In this document: positions 1 to 10,735 of the stretch, in pieces
Layout of the letters: each line of letters begins with the position of its first letter
Numbering within the stretch: position 1 is the first letter of the stretch
Assembly: GCA_903813345.2 (NCBI GenBank)
Contig: CAIIXF020000002.1
Coordinates: 2,458,001 to 2,522,000 of the forward strand
DNA: 64,000 nucleotides
From: Owenia fusiformis
Lineage: Eukaryota > Annelida > Polychaeta > Sabellida > Oweniidae
Direction: 5' to 3'
Notes under the pieces: generated by a model
What the model saw: only the letters and a program-made list of their open reading frames with translations
What the model was told of the DNA's origin: nothing
Database searches by the model: none
Program-made: the position numbers and the translations under genes

Positions 1-670
1 GTTTTCCTGTATGATAATGTCACAGTCGCTACAATTTAAATGCAGTAATGGATCCTTTTTGTAAACGATATCACCGTCAGTCAACAATGTATTGTATCCA
101 AGTTGTAAACATTGCAATAACCAGTGTATCTTTGCATTCGTCTCTTTGTTAAACTGCATTGTACCATATCTCGCCAGTCCAGTTTTATTTGATTTAGTCC
201 CAGCAAAATAGCATCGAACATCCATAGATTTCAATTTCCGAAAACTGAACTCATCTCTGCATATAGGTAACATAATATCTGTCAAATGTTTGTTTATTTT
301 TTGGAGGGACAGTCTCATATTCCAAAACATTTTGAAATATGCCTTATCCACAAAAGTCAATATAACCAGGTTTTCTTTTGCATTGACCACGTGCTGCAAA
401 GAATCTCGAAGAGAGGATTCTTTCCTAATTGCATCTACAAAATCTAATTTGACATGGGTTTCCTTTGCATTGGCTACGCGTTGCAAATCATCTCGAAGAG
501 AGGACGAATATTTCTGATTTGTATCCACAAAACCTAGTTTGACCAGACTTCCATTTGTACTGGCAACGTGTTGCAAAGCATCTCGAATGGAAGAATACAT
601 CTGATTTGAATTATCTTTTGCATCCACCATAGTAGGTATACAAGGAATGCAAAACATATTGCTGGTATTA
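1..670 (-). CDS. Glycosyltransferase exon, nucleotide-diphospho-sugar transferase family (partial, runs off left edge)
   Basis: The minus strand is open from a splice acceptor (TTTTGCAG, + positions 671-678) to the window edge, about 223 codons without a stop. From the ATG at 629-631 the first ~95 residues contain three imperfect 29-30-residue repeats, each with an (S)LRD-LQ-V block followed by VKL-FVD or VIL-FVD. The third repeat merges into a catalytic-like domain: LVILTFVDKAYFKMFW, then about 95 residues on KIHWLLQCLQLGYNTLLTDG with DGDIVYKKDP, then CSDCDIIIQ. This order (hydrophobic strand with FVD, K-hh-hh-L-GY-hh-hD-D-hh-DP, then D-hhhQ) is that of Golgi nucleotide-sugar transferases such as the plant RG-II xylosyltransferase-like family (Pfam Nucleotid_trans). 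DGD would be the metal/sugar-nucleotide motif. The acceptor implies an upstream exon, probably carrying the cytosolic tail and membrane anchor, which I did not find. The start is uncertain because the exon is open from 670. Confidence 0.82.
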
Positions 671-705
671 CTGCAAAATAAAATCATGGAATTGTTTATG
701 TACTT

Positions 706-873
706 AAGGATTTAAGCTCATGGCTCAATGAATTGCTGCTTATTTAAAACATGCATTTTGTGTATAAAGACTTTAAATGAAGGCATTAGCTCGGAATCAC
801 AAAAGACTGCAAGGTATGTGAGTGCATTTGATCATCCACAATTCATTGGGTCGTGGGCTTGCAGTGAATTCCT
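706..873. mobile_element. Short inverted-repeat element, family M1 copy 1
   Basis: Imperfect terminal inverted repeats of ~35 bp: the left begins AAGGATTTAAGCTCATGG and the right ends in its imperfect complement near 873. The family recurs at 36440-36605, 17429-17592, 18268-18432, 41132-41300 and partly at 11007-11145. It has no coding capacity and looks like a MITE. Confidence 0.6.
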
Positions 874-1141
874 TTCATCTACTGCAAAATATTTTGTATA
901 GCACTACAGAAATAAAAAGGAATTCAACCAGATTTTTGGAGGAATTTGCAAGATAAATGCCATTTTGCTGTACATTATCCTACTTTGCAATGTACGGTCT
1001 AACAAAAGTATATCAATAAAATTTGTATTTGTAATGAATAATGTTTTGCAATGCTATTTTCACTGGAAGTATTTTTTATGAAGTTCAATCGTTCAAAAAA
1101 TGTTAAACATTGAAATGCGTGCAAATGTGAAACCAATGCAT

Positions 1142-1340
1142 ATTTCTACTTTGCTTTAGTCTTCGTTAAACTCTAGTAGGTCATTATGCTTATTTCTTGC
1201 TGTTTTGGGTTCAACGCTCCCAAACCCAAAACAGCAAGAAATAAGCATAATGACCTACTAGATAACTGACCAGTCTTTTTAAGTATGACAAATTAATGGT
1301 TTTTTGTGCAGTTTAACGAAGACTAAATCAAAGTAGAAAT
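1142..1340. mobile_element. Nested hairpin MITE
   Basis: The outer inverted repeat (about 31 bp, ATTTCTACTTTG type) spans 1142-1172 and 1310-1340. Inside it a 39-bp perfect hairpin has arms 1172-1210 and 1224-1262 and a 13-nt loop. The paralogous copy at 36878-37062 keeps the outer arms but has lost most of the inner right arm. Confidence 0.7.
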
Positions 1341-1627
1341 ATGACCTTCGAAATTGACCTTCGAATCTTTGTTAGATTCTTACTAATTGTCGACAGAGAC
1401 CAGTATAGTTCTTTTTAAAATACAGTTGAATTATTTTCTAGTAGTAATAACGTTATTATCAAATTCGGAAGCTTTGAAATTTAGTAAGTAACCTGAAATG
1501 TTACCAAGAAATACCAAGAATTAGCATGATATATTTTAACTTAAAAATGCTAGACAAAATAAACCGCGATGACAATATCGAGTCAACCACTCTTCTAAGT
1601 TAATTAATATATCATGACAATGAATTC

Positions 1628-2130
1628 CATTCCATTGCTTTGCTTTTATTTTTCTGCAGAAATTTTGTTTGCAGGGAGACTTGATCCAACGGGAAGTTTC
1701 CAACTGGAAAACGAAAACTCTGAAATGTTTTTTCACTATTATAACTATCTACAAAATTTACACTGGGTCCAAATATATTCGTGGGATATTCATTCGTCAA
1801 TCTGTGGAGGCTTCCTTTTCCTGTGAAGGATTTAGCTAAAGTCCCCAATCAAATCATCGCTAGTGCCATCTATCGTACTCTTATTTAACAATTATTGGTG
1901 CAATAATTTTAACTTTGAGTAGTGGGGCTCTTGAAAGCCCATGCTTTTATTTTTCTGATGCAATTTTGTTTACAAAATTTACACTGCCTTCAAATATATC
2001 CGGGATATTCATTCGTCAATCTGGAGGCTTCCTTTCTTGTGGAGTAACTATAAGTCCTCAATCAAATCATCAGTATCATATATCATCGTACCCCGATATA
2101 ACAATTATTGGTGCAATAAGTTTAGCTTCA
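1628..2130. repeat. Tandem direct duplication, two diverged ~250-bp units
   Basis: Unit 1 (about 1628-1908) and unit 2 (about 1927-2130) share ordered blocks: CTTTTATTTTTCTG, ACAAAATTTACACTG, GGATATTCATTCGTCAATCT, CAATCAAATCATC and AACAATTATTGGTGCAATAA. The short ORFs in it are not conserved between units, so I do not call genes. The second unit is absent from the paralog at 37.6 kb. Confidence 0.7.
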
Positions 2131-2453
2131 CCGACACATCCGATTTTAATAGCGAAATAGGGCACATAGGTTAACATTTTTAGGTAAAATTTTGAGCAAG
2201 TATGCTCAACCGAAAAGAGTAGGACATGGTATTTCGATTCTCTAAGATGTTACCCAGGTAAAGCGATCTATGTGGTTATATAACTGAACACAATAGATAC
2301 AAGGCAGCGTACAAGTCCGCATTAAATATTCGGGTCGTTCTTTCCCCGCGCGCTGAGTCTAATTATACATGTTATAAACTACCTCTCTTTTGAGAAGCGA
2401 AGTCAGACGAACGCAAAGGGTAGGTCGTTCTGTTTGCCTAAGCTCACTGCCTA

Positions 2454-2951
2454 ATGGCCTAGTCACATAGCCCGGCCGATGAGGTTCCGATGAGCCAGCG
2501 ATGCAATTTTCACCGAACTCGGCCGAACACCGGCCGGACACCGGCCGGACATCCGTGGCGTTTGTTGCTTAAAGCCGCATCGGTGGCAGCTCGGTGAAAT
2601 TTTAACTTTGGAGTTAAATTTCACCGGGCTCTCACCGAGCTCCCTCATCGCAGCCCCATCGTAACCACATCAGAACACACGTCGGCCGGTGCACGGCCGA
2701 GTATCGGTCGGTGTCCCGTGCATCTGAGACAACCAGAGGACGAGGTTTTTTTAACGGACACCGGCCGAGCTCCGACCGAGCTCCGGCCGATGCGGGACAG
2801 AGCCTTGGAAAGTATAGTACCTGAAGATGTCCGGACGGAGTCCGTTCACGTCACCGAGCTCTGCTTCCGATGAGGAGAGCTCGGTGGCACCAAAAAAATC
2901 CACCGAGCTCTACCGATGCCGGACATCGGCCGGGCTATGTGACTAGGCCAT
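2454..2951. mobile_element. GC-rich foldback element with TA flanks
   Basis: A 498-bp element whose ends are inverted (ATGGCCTAGTCACATAG and its complement) and flanked by TA on both sides (2452-2453, 2952-2953), so it is compatible with Tc1/mariner-type insertion. The interior is far richer in GC than its surroundings and full of CCGGCCG/CACCGAGCTC motifs that allow many alternative stems. The ORFs in it are by-products of composition. Confidence 0.75.
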
Positions 2952-3039
2952 TAATTACAATATCAGTTGTTTTTATCAATATACGTATGTGTACAACTAT
3001 ACTCAGTGGCGTAGCCAGCAAATGGTGACCAGGGGTTCA

Positions 3040-3763
3040 TCGGTGTACCTCACATAAAAGCATTTTTTGTATTTGTCATACATACAATGTACACCCCTCC
3101 AAAAGTTTGGCAACAATTTGATTTTCTATGTTGAAATAGTTTTTGATGAATCTTTTACTGAAAAGATATTGAAATCTGGTAGCAAAATCATACATTTAGA
3201 TTTAACATGCACTTGTTTAATTGTTCAATGGAATCCAAATCAAGGGTTAGCAAACATTGAGCCAACTTTTGTTAAGGGCAAATTATAACATATCTAAGGG
3301 ACATGTTTTTGAAGAGCTACCATTGATAAATCGTCAATCCCAATTCATGCTTTAGAGTTCATTCAAAGATTGCAGACACATGCTATTTTCCCACACTTTT
3401 AGATGATTTTTGAAAAGAATCCAAATCAAAAGAATTTTATTTGATATTTCATTTTGTAATATCTCATGAACTTACAGCTATTTACTTTAAACTAGTATAT
3501 TCAATAGCAAATATTTTTGAAGAATGTAATACTAATTTAATCATGGCGCACAATAAAAGTCGTAATGGCTGCACGAATACTCTCAATTGGTACTGACGAT
3601 AAAAGTGAGAGATGACAAATAGTATTGTATTACATATGGAATGAAACATTCGATCACCGTTCCGCTGTTTTTATCATTAATGACGAGAATCATGAATGTT
3701 TTTAGAAATGAAAACAGTTTAGATGAACTTGTGAATCATTATAAACTTTGATTTGTTTTTTTA
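3040..3763. repeat. Inverted duplication B, left part
   Basis: Matches 39640 down to about 39060 on the opposite strand. The match resumes at 9397, showing that 3764-9396 is an insertion. Relative to the inverse copy, an extra piece begins near 3090 with a Tc1-like end (CACCCCTCCAAAAGTTTGG). No gene is seen. Confidence 0.75.
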
Positions 3764-4961
3764 GGTCAGCAGCTGAGCAAATTTTAAAAAATAAGTTTGT
3801 CCCCTAGGTTTCTCACTGGATTCATGTAGAGCAATGTCTTGGGCTTATTTTGAGCTTGGGTTCTCGGTTCTAGCCCCGTCAACGAATGTGAAAATTGGTC
3901 CTATAGGTTGCGCCCCCTACAATTTACCCCCAAATTTAAAACTAATTATTATTTTCATAACTGAAATAATAAAACATCTCAAATAGCTTTAACTGATCAA
4001 TGGTACATTAAATTATGCATTAAATTTTTTTCAATGTGTAAAAATCATAATTTATGGAGAAAGAGTTGATTGACCCCTTAAAACGCACCCTATTTTAAAG
4101 GGGGGACTTAAGTTAACTTCCGTAACTTTTGTGTTATTTAGCATTTGGGCTTAAAAATATTCCTGAATATGTGCAATTATAGTGTTGAGAGACTGCAGTA
4201 ACCCTATGTTCATAGCTTTATCACTTTTTGAGAAAAAAATAAAACGTATATCCATATAATTTGGTTTCGTATTATTTTCAGATAAACCATCATCTATACT
4301 TTTTAATTTACTTCCCACACCTTATACCAATGCATAGTATTAATACTTTTCTTTCATTTTAAACCAATATAGATGACTGTAGTTCATATAAAATAAATAA
4401 TAATAAAAAAATTCAGCAGAAATTATTGATTTACCCCTTATATAGGGGATACGGTAGCGGGGATACATACACTATAGCTTCTATAACTCACTGTAACTTA
4501 TGTTTCGTTCAAGATTTAGGCTTGAAAATATCATTGAATTTGTAGACTTGTGTGTGTGGGAAACTTAATAGTTAACCTTTGCTCCTAAATAAATAAATAA
4601 TTTACCATATGCTGTTGTCTTTGTAAATTATCTCAAATTCAGATTCTGTTGTCATTGACGATATCAAAGACGCTATATTGTGACGATTCACGACTCCATT
4701 TGATAGAAATTTGGATTTCATATAAAACATCATTAGCATAATACATGCACAGAATTAGTGATGATAAAATCCCATGAGAAACGAGGACTAAGTGATTAAA
4801 GAGTTGAAGCGACAGTTATGTCCGCCGTTTTTGACAACGGTATCTGACTTTATCAAATACTCAGCTTGACCCATTGGAATATGGCTTCATTCTTGAAAAT
4901 GATCTTGCCACAAAGGATATTCCGTATATCACCTTATGATCTTATTTTACAATGTAATAAA

Positions 4962-5390
4962 CCAGATGCGAATAGGCAGTTACCAGTTTCACCGCCAGGA
5001 GGCTAATTCAGGGCCGATAACATGGCAGGGTATTAGAAAGTTCTCCTATACTTGAATATTCATCCGCTTTAATATTTCAATTTTCATATTACCCTTATGT
5101 ATCTGATAGTTATACACTGTTCAAATTAAAAGAAAATATTATCTGTCCAATACAAGCAAAGATATTTCACTTCTTGTGATTTTATTAACGTGGGGTCTAT
5201 GGGGAATCTCTTCGACCTAGAAATTGCATTTTCAAAGAAAATTAAATTTTCAAAGTTGCAAAAACACATTATTTAGATGTAATTTTACATGTAGATTTCA
5301 AATATGATATCCTTTTGACTGAAGTTTGAATTGTTAATGGCGCAAATCAAGATTATTTCTACTTCCATCTAATTTATTATAGAAGTGTGG
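4962..5390 (+). repeat. Interspersed ~430-bp module S, copy a
   Basis: Shares ordered blocks with 12246-12700 and 57846-58090, including CAGATGCGA, AGTTACCAGT, TTCAATTTTCATAT, GAAAATATTATCTGTCCA, TTTTTGTGATTTTAT and TGGGGTCTATGGGGAATCTC. It could be a SINE or a piece of a larger element. The ORF at 5387-5572 just after it has no recognisable protein. Confidence 0.65.
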
Positions 5391-5654
5391 TACAGAACAG
5401 ATTATGTAAACTGAACAAAATTAATTGTTGCATGTTTTGTAAGTGCAAGGGAAGTGGTAACTGTAATTACCATCTAATCAAGCTTTTAGAAAGTATTGTA
5501 AGTAATTCAAGAACTTATCAATCTGATGTCACTGTGATACTGTATGTATGTTTTTTCGAAGAATCATCATAACACAACCAGCAGAAAGTTTTTTCTTCAT
5601 ATGTTGTATCTTCGTATCTATTGGTCAGGAGGACGAGAAATAATATATATATTT

Positions 5655-5765
5655 GTTTAAGTGTACATGCATTAATATTTCTCCATATAAAGGTATTTAT
5701 TGGTTGTGTTGCGGTAATTGTGCCAGCACAACCCAGTCAATTAGGTCAGCACAATAAAAAAAATA
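5655..5765. repeat. Inner inverted repeat of the 5.6-kb foldback, left arm
   Basis: Complementary to 7532-7643 (blocks ATATTTCTCCATA, GGTTGTGTTG and TGCCAGCACAA). A diverged direct copy lies at 8335-8405. Together they make a second, smaller stem within the foldback. Confidence 0.65.
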
Positions 5766-5879
5766 TTACACTTACCATATCCCGAATTGGTTTTCAGTAG
5801 TCTTAACTGAACCCCTAGTAAGCTAAAGACTGAAAGAGGTGCTTAAATATCCTCTTTTGGTTCTTTGGTTATTTTATAG

Positions 5880-7500
5880 CCTTAGTGCTATCATAATATG
5901 CACTGGTTGTGCCATAATACCCCAAATTTGTTTCATTATATCCCTTATCAATCCCTTAGTATACCCAGAGAGCTTTAATTAGTTTCTAAATACCCATTAG
6001 TGCTTCCTAATATGCCTTGTAGTGCTCTTTAGGGGCTAACAGAACACCATGATGACCTACTTGGAACCATCATGAGCTTTCAAGAGAAAGCCCATCGAAC
6101 CATTTAGGGTATCTAGGAAACCATGAAGGAATACTGCAGCACCACAAGGCATACCAGGGGTCTCCAAGAGCTCTGAATTTAAACACTTCCTGGGTATACT
6201 AGGGGATTGCTAGAGGCTACAATGAACCAATGTGGGTGACAAAAGCACAACAAGGGCATCTTTGGGAATCACTAATGGATATTAAAATACCAATTGTGGC
6301 TATCAAAGCACCAGCAAGGCATATTAGGGAGTACTAGGTCAGATTTAGAAACCAATAGGGATTATTAAAGCATCACTAAGCAAACTAAGGAATCACTTAG
6401 TGTTATTAAGGTACCAATTTGGGGTATCAAAGTTCACTCAGGGCATACTAGGTTATCACTATAAAAGGAACCAATTTGGGAATTTAAACCACAACCAGCC
6501 ATACTCAGTTATTGCTAAGATTATTTCATGAGTTATTTAAGCACAACCAAGCATCACAAGGGTCTTTTAGGAAACATATGTTTAAAGCACAACCAGGTTA
6601 CCAAGGAACCAATTTGGGGTACTAAACCACAACCAGGGCACACTACATGTAGGTAATTGCTAAGGCTATTTAATGAACCAATGGGGGAAATCAAAGCACA
6701 ACCAAGCATACAGAGGAATCACAAAGGTCTATAAGGGGAGGCATCAAAAGATCAATGTCTGATAGAAAACTAAATAAATCTAGTTTGGGGGGGAGGGGGT
6801 CAAAGCTATTTCAGTTTGCTATCCGACAAATTTCAACATTTAAATTTTTCGCAATTTCGACTCGAAATGCCTTGGAATGGTTTAAAAATAAAGACTTTAC
6901 CAGATGCCTTCTTCACCAAGATGCATGCAACATAGAATATTATGCCTATTGTTGTTGGCACATGTTTTAAGAATCATAAATAAGTTATAGTACTGGCCCC
7001 ATGAAAGTCCAAATTGAGTCGCTAAAACATGTGAAAAGTCCGCGATCAACTTTCATTGTATTTAGTTTTGAGGGGGAGGGGGGGGGGTCCAACTCAAAAC
7101 TAGATTTATTTAGTTTCCTATCAGACATTGAACTTTTGATGCCTCCCCTAAGGAACCATATGTCACAACCAGGATATACTAGGTTATTGCCTGTAGAGTA
7201 TTGATCCAATAAGGGTTGTTAAAGCACAACCAGGACATGCAATCTTATCACCAAGGCCATTATTAAAGCTATTAAGGAACCAATCAGGATTACTAAAACA
7301 ACACCAAACATTCTCAATAGGGGTTATTAAAGCACAACCAGACACCAAGTATTCTAAGCAGTCCCCAAGGGCTACTAAGGAATCAATAGGGGTTATTAAA
7401 GCACAACCAGTGTATACTGGTTATCAGTAAAGCTATTAAAGAATAAAAGGGGGCTATTAAAGCACCTCCATGGCATTTTAGGGAATCACCAAAGGCTATA
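5880..7500 (+). repeat. Degenerate tandem array with a CACAACCAGG core
   Basis: About twenty irregular units of 50-75 bp repeat the theme 'AACCAATTGGGG-tATTAAAGCACAACCAGG-CATACTAGG-TTATCACTAAGG-CTATTAAGGA'. CACAACCA-type cores are visible near 6490, 6541, 6586, 6630, 6690, 7165, 7222, 7330 and 7402. Stops occur in all frames, so it is non-coding. A MITE interrupts it at about 6742-7142. Confidence 0.7.
6742..7142. mobile_element. Small MITE inside the tandem array
   Basis: Inverted ends: CATCAAAAG-TCAATGTCTGATAG with AAACTAAATAAATCTAGTTT on the left and the complement on the right (about 7093-7142). It interrupts the CACAACCAGG array, which continues on both sides. It contains poly-G runs; the ORFs at 6755-7209 are incidental. 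Confidence 0.65.
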
Positions 7501-7655
7501 GAAGAGCTAATTGGGACTATCTATTTATCATTTTTGTATTGTGCTGACACAATATACTGGGTTTTGTTGGCACAATCACTACAACACAACCAGTAAATAT
7601 CTTTCTTTGTATGGAGAAATATTTATATCTGTACACTTTAACTAATATATGCATA

Positions 7656-8273
7656 CAGGGTGTTTCATATGTATACATCCCCCATAAACTCATACATGTC
7701 ATGTTGCCACACCATCATGTTATATATCATTTTGCTCCTTATGGAAAGTTAAGTAGGATTGCAAAGTTTCAGAATCCAGCAGTATCCCTGAAAGAAGAAA
7801 TACCGCATCAAAGTATGTGGGTACGGGTCATTTCTAGGAGTATTTCTGGTCAGTTTGAGGGAAATTTAAAGGGGAAATTGAGTTTCTGAATTGCAAATTT
7901 CAAGCAGTTGTCATCATGGCAGAGTACAGTGCACAAGAGTGTGACAGTTATTCGCAAAGATGTACAGATAGGATACTTGCAGTGGCTTATGGAGAGGCCA
8001 GGGACCCTGGTGCGACCTCTATCATTAAAAATGGATATGAGAAAAAGTACACAGCAGATCAGCGGCCTGTGTCAAAATATCACCAGGAATTGCCCTCTAA
8101 ATGACCCCGTACCCGCAATCTTTGATACAATGTATCTTTTTTCAGCGATACACCTGGATTCTGAAACTTTGCAATCCTCTGTAACTTTCGATATGATACA
8201 TAAAATGATAGGGTAGCAATGCTAGATGTATGAGTTTATGGGGGGGGGGGGTGCAAGGACATGAAATAGCCTG
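7656..8273. mobile_element. 618-bp TA-flanked foldback element
   Basis: TIRs begin CAGGGTGTTTCATATG and end in the imperfect complement, with TA at 7654-7655 and 8274-8275. The inverted arms run some 200 bp on each side (for example CCCCATAAACTCATACAT against ATGTATGAGTTTATGGGG). The short ORFs 7611-8216 lie in the arms and match no protein I recognise. Confidence 0.75.
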
Positions 8274-9396
8274 TATGTACATTATTACTACTCATCTTTC
8301 AGATCACTTGACGAAGCAAACAAAGACAAATAAATGTACCTCTTGATTGTGTTGACGTGAATGTGCCAGCACAATTCAGTTATTGTAACAGCACAATACA
8401 AAAAAACAATATATTTTAAGTAGTGATTGTTTTAATTACTTTACATGTTAGAAAGAAACCTGCAAGGTGCAAGGAGAGATTGAAGCTTTAATTATGTAAG
8501 CCCATACATTGGTTCATCCTCTTGGAATGCATGCTAAAGTATTTAAAACTCGGTTATTGGATTATTATAATGGATCTTGGTGAAAACATGGACTATAATG
8601 ATCGCTAGGAGATATATCAGGTTTGGGGTTGTCTCATGATGAAAAATCGATTATAATTTTGCTTTTATTCAGAAATGTTGGATGATTTACATTTGCTATT
8701 AATATTAACTCACCATTTATGAATACCAGCATATTAAAACATTCATTGTCAAACATCATAAGCTTTCAATGTATGTGAATTTCAAACATATTTCCTTCGT
8801 CTCCCACACACACCCTTTAAAATAGGGGGTATTTTAAGGGGTAAATCAATTATTTCTGCTTAAATTTTATTTTATTATTTATTATTATGAACTATGGGGT
8901 CCAGTCATCTATATTGGTCTAAAATGAAAGAAAACTATCAATAATATGCATGGGTGTAAGGTGTGGAAAGTAAATTAAAAAGTATAGATGATGGTATATC
9001 TGAAAATAATACGAAACCAAATTATATGGAAATATGTTTTATTTTTTTTCTCGAAAAGTGATAAAGCTATGAACATAGGGTTACTGCAGTCTCTCAACAC
9101 CATAATTGTTCATATTCAGGAATATTTTTAAGCCCAAATCCTAAATAACACAAAAGTTACGGAAGTTAACTTAAGTAACCCCTTTAAAATATGTTTCAGT
9201 TATGAAAATAATAATTCGTTTTAAATTTGGGGGTGAATTGTAGGGGGCGCCACCTATAGAACCAGTTTTCACACTCGCTGCCGGGGCTAGGGCAGAGAAC
9301 CCAAGCTCAAAATAAGCCCAAGACCTTGCTCTACATGAATCCAGTGAGAAACTTAGGGGACAAATTTATTTTCTAAAATTTGCTCAGCTGCTGACC

Positions 9397-10290
9397 TATT
9401 TGAGAAATCAACGTTTTATTATTTTATTCAAGAATGCTGCCAAATCCTTTTTAGACACACGATTTGAAACTTGTGGTAGGCCAATCCTCTGTCTTTCTGG
9501 GAAATACACTCCCCTCCAAAAGTTTGGCAACCTAAGCTCCCTGCCTCCTCTTTATATTTGAATTTTTATTTACATTACCTGCGGGGAAAATACTTATAAT
9601 ATTGATTAAAATGTAACTTGATTTCATTTCCAATGCCTCCAAATTTTCCCAATTTTTTTTTACTTCTTTTGTTGAATTCTTTAATCCGTTGGTGATTATC
9701 AGTGGATCAGTTTTTTAGAAAATAAAAAGTGGATCAGTTTTTTAGAAAATAAAAAGTGATTATCAGGAAGCAATTCATATTGGTACACCACGTGATTTTT
9801 TAATATTTTTTATTATGAACTTTTTCCCTTAACTGTGAGAATGTAATACTCATTCGAAATAATAAATCTAGACTTATTTGATATAATCCTCCTTACGCCT
9901 TTACTTTCCTCAGCAAAAGATGACTGCATCTGGCCTTTTTATTGGACAGAACTTTCCACTGCACGTAATGTGTATACCTTTTACACGTGTATCTAGTACA
10001 CACAGACATACTCACCTAATTGCCTCCCTTAATCCATTTATTTGCTAAACATACTATAATTAATGACATAAACGCGATCCACTAAAGCTTGATATTCTTC
10101 AAAATAGAGTAAATACTAAATACACTGAAACAGCAACAGTTTAATCTTAAAATGATCTTCGAGATGAACGTGCATCTGAAAAAAGCAAAACTGATTTTTT
10201 CGCAATCGATTTATTTTTCCTTAAAATGTGATGGATAATAAATTCGATCAAATACTTGTGTTTATAAATAATACATATGGTTTTAATAAT
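9397..10290. repeat. Inverted duplication B, right part
   Basis: Matches about 39050 down to 37600 on the opposite strand, with indels (extra sequence at about 37870-38340 in that copy). It contains a direct 34-bp duplication, AGTGGATCAGTTTTTTAG, near 9701-9760. No host gene is seen. Confidence 0.75.
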
Positions 10291-10588
10291 AACTAATTTC
10301 AAAATGTTTCTATTATTTAATATTTGCTTTTGAGGACTTGTCAGCCCCGGGGACTTAGCAAGAATTTTTTTGTTTGAAACAAAATAAAACGGAGAGGAAC
10401 AGATTTAAAAGAAAATGTGTTTTCATCAGTATTAAGACAGTTGGTTTATTTCACTGTAGATGGAGCAGCTTTTAAGTCGGAAAATAAGTTGTGCGAAATT
10501 ATTGATATCGTCATGATGCTCCGGGGTCTTCCCAAAATTAAACAATCCCACCCCGTGCCCGAGGTTGCCAATCTTTTGGAGAGAAGTG
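9507..10588. mobile_element. Non-autonomous Tc1-like element
   Basis: 28-bp TIRs (CACTCCCCTCCAAAAGTTTG and onward; right end complementary with three mismatches) flanked by TA at 9505-9506 and 10589-10590. The CCAAAAGTTTGGCAACC end resembles Tc1-type termini. The 1082-bp body has no transposase; the ORF at 10417-10626 ends at the right TIR and is not convincing. The inverted paralog contains the left end at 38929-38954. Confidence 0.7.
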
Positions 10589-10669
10589 TAAATTTACTAT
10601 TTTTATCTACTAGTCATATAAATTGAATATATGTTATTGGTTATTGCAGTGAATTTTCCACAAATATTT

Positions 10670-10735
10670 TTTGGGGGAAATCCCGACCGGGGGTTCGTCC
10701 GAACCCATCAAACCCCGCTCCCTACGGCTATAATA
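10670..10735. repeat. SINE-like fragment
   Basis: A short GC-rich stretch of the 'CCCGACCGGGGGTTCG-CCGAACCC...CCCTACGGCTA' type, seen as tails of dispersed elements in marine invertebrates. No complete element is visible. Confidence 0.35.

Larger units (their letters stand above)
706..1872. repeat. Segmental duplication A, copy 1
   Basis: Nearly identical to 36440-37582 in the same orientation, with a few substitutions and a 40-bp deletion inside a hairpin. It carries the M1 element, a nested hairpin element and short ORFs, all apparently non-functional. After about 1872 the two copies diverge. Confidence 0.9.
3764..9396. mobile_element. 5.6-kb foldback (long inverted-repeat) element
   Basis: The ends are inverted repeats starting GGTCAGCAGCTGAGC, flanked by TA (3762-3763 and 9397-9398). 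Arms run about 3764-4565 and 8797-9396; the right arm is shorter by internal deletions. The inverted paralog at 37.6-39.6 kb lacks the element, so its limits come from an empty site. It holds, in order, a ~430-bp interspersed module, a second inner inverted pair (5655-5765 with 7532-7643), a degenerate tandem array, a small MITE and a TA-flanked 618-bp foldback. I see no transposase, so it is non-autonomous. The superfamily is uncertain; the TA flanks suggest Tc1/mariner mobilisation. Confidence 0.8.

Noticed and set aside
290-517. Plus-strand 75-residue ORF
   Set aside because: Shadow of the glycosyltransferase exon, which has recognisable motifs on the minus strand.
5880-7500. Possible CRISPR-like array (regular CACAACCAGG cores)
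   Set aside because: Units are irregular and degenerate, spacers are not unique and the genome is animal.
10417-10626. 69-residue ORF near a Tc1-like end
   Set aside because: Lies in a non-autonomous element and overlaps its terminal inverted repeat; no transposase motif.
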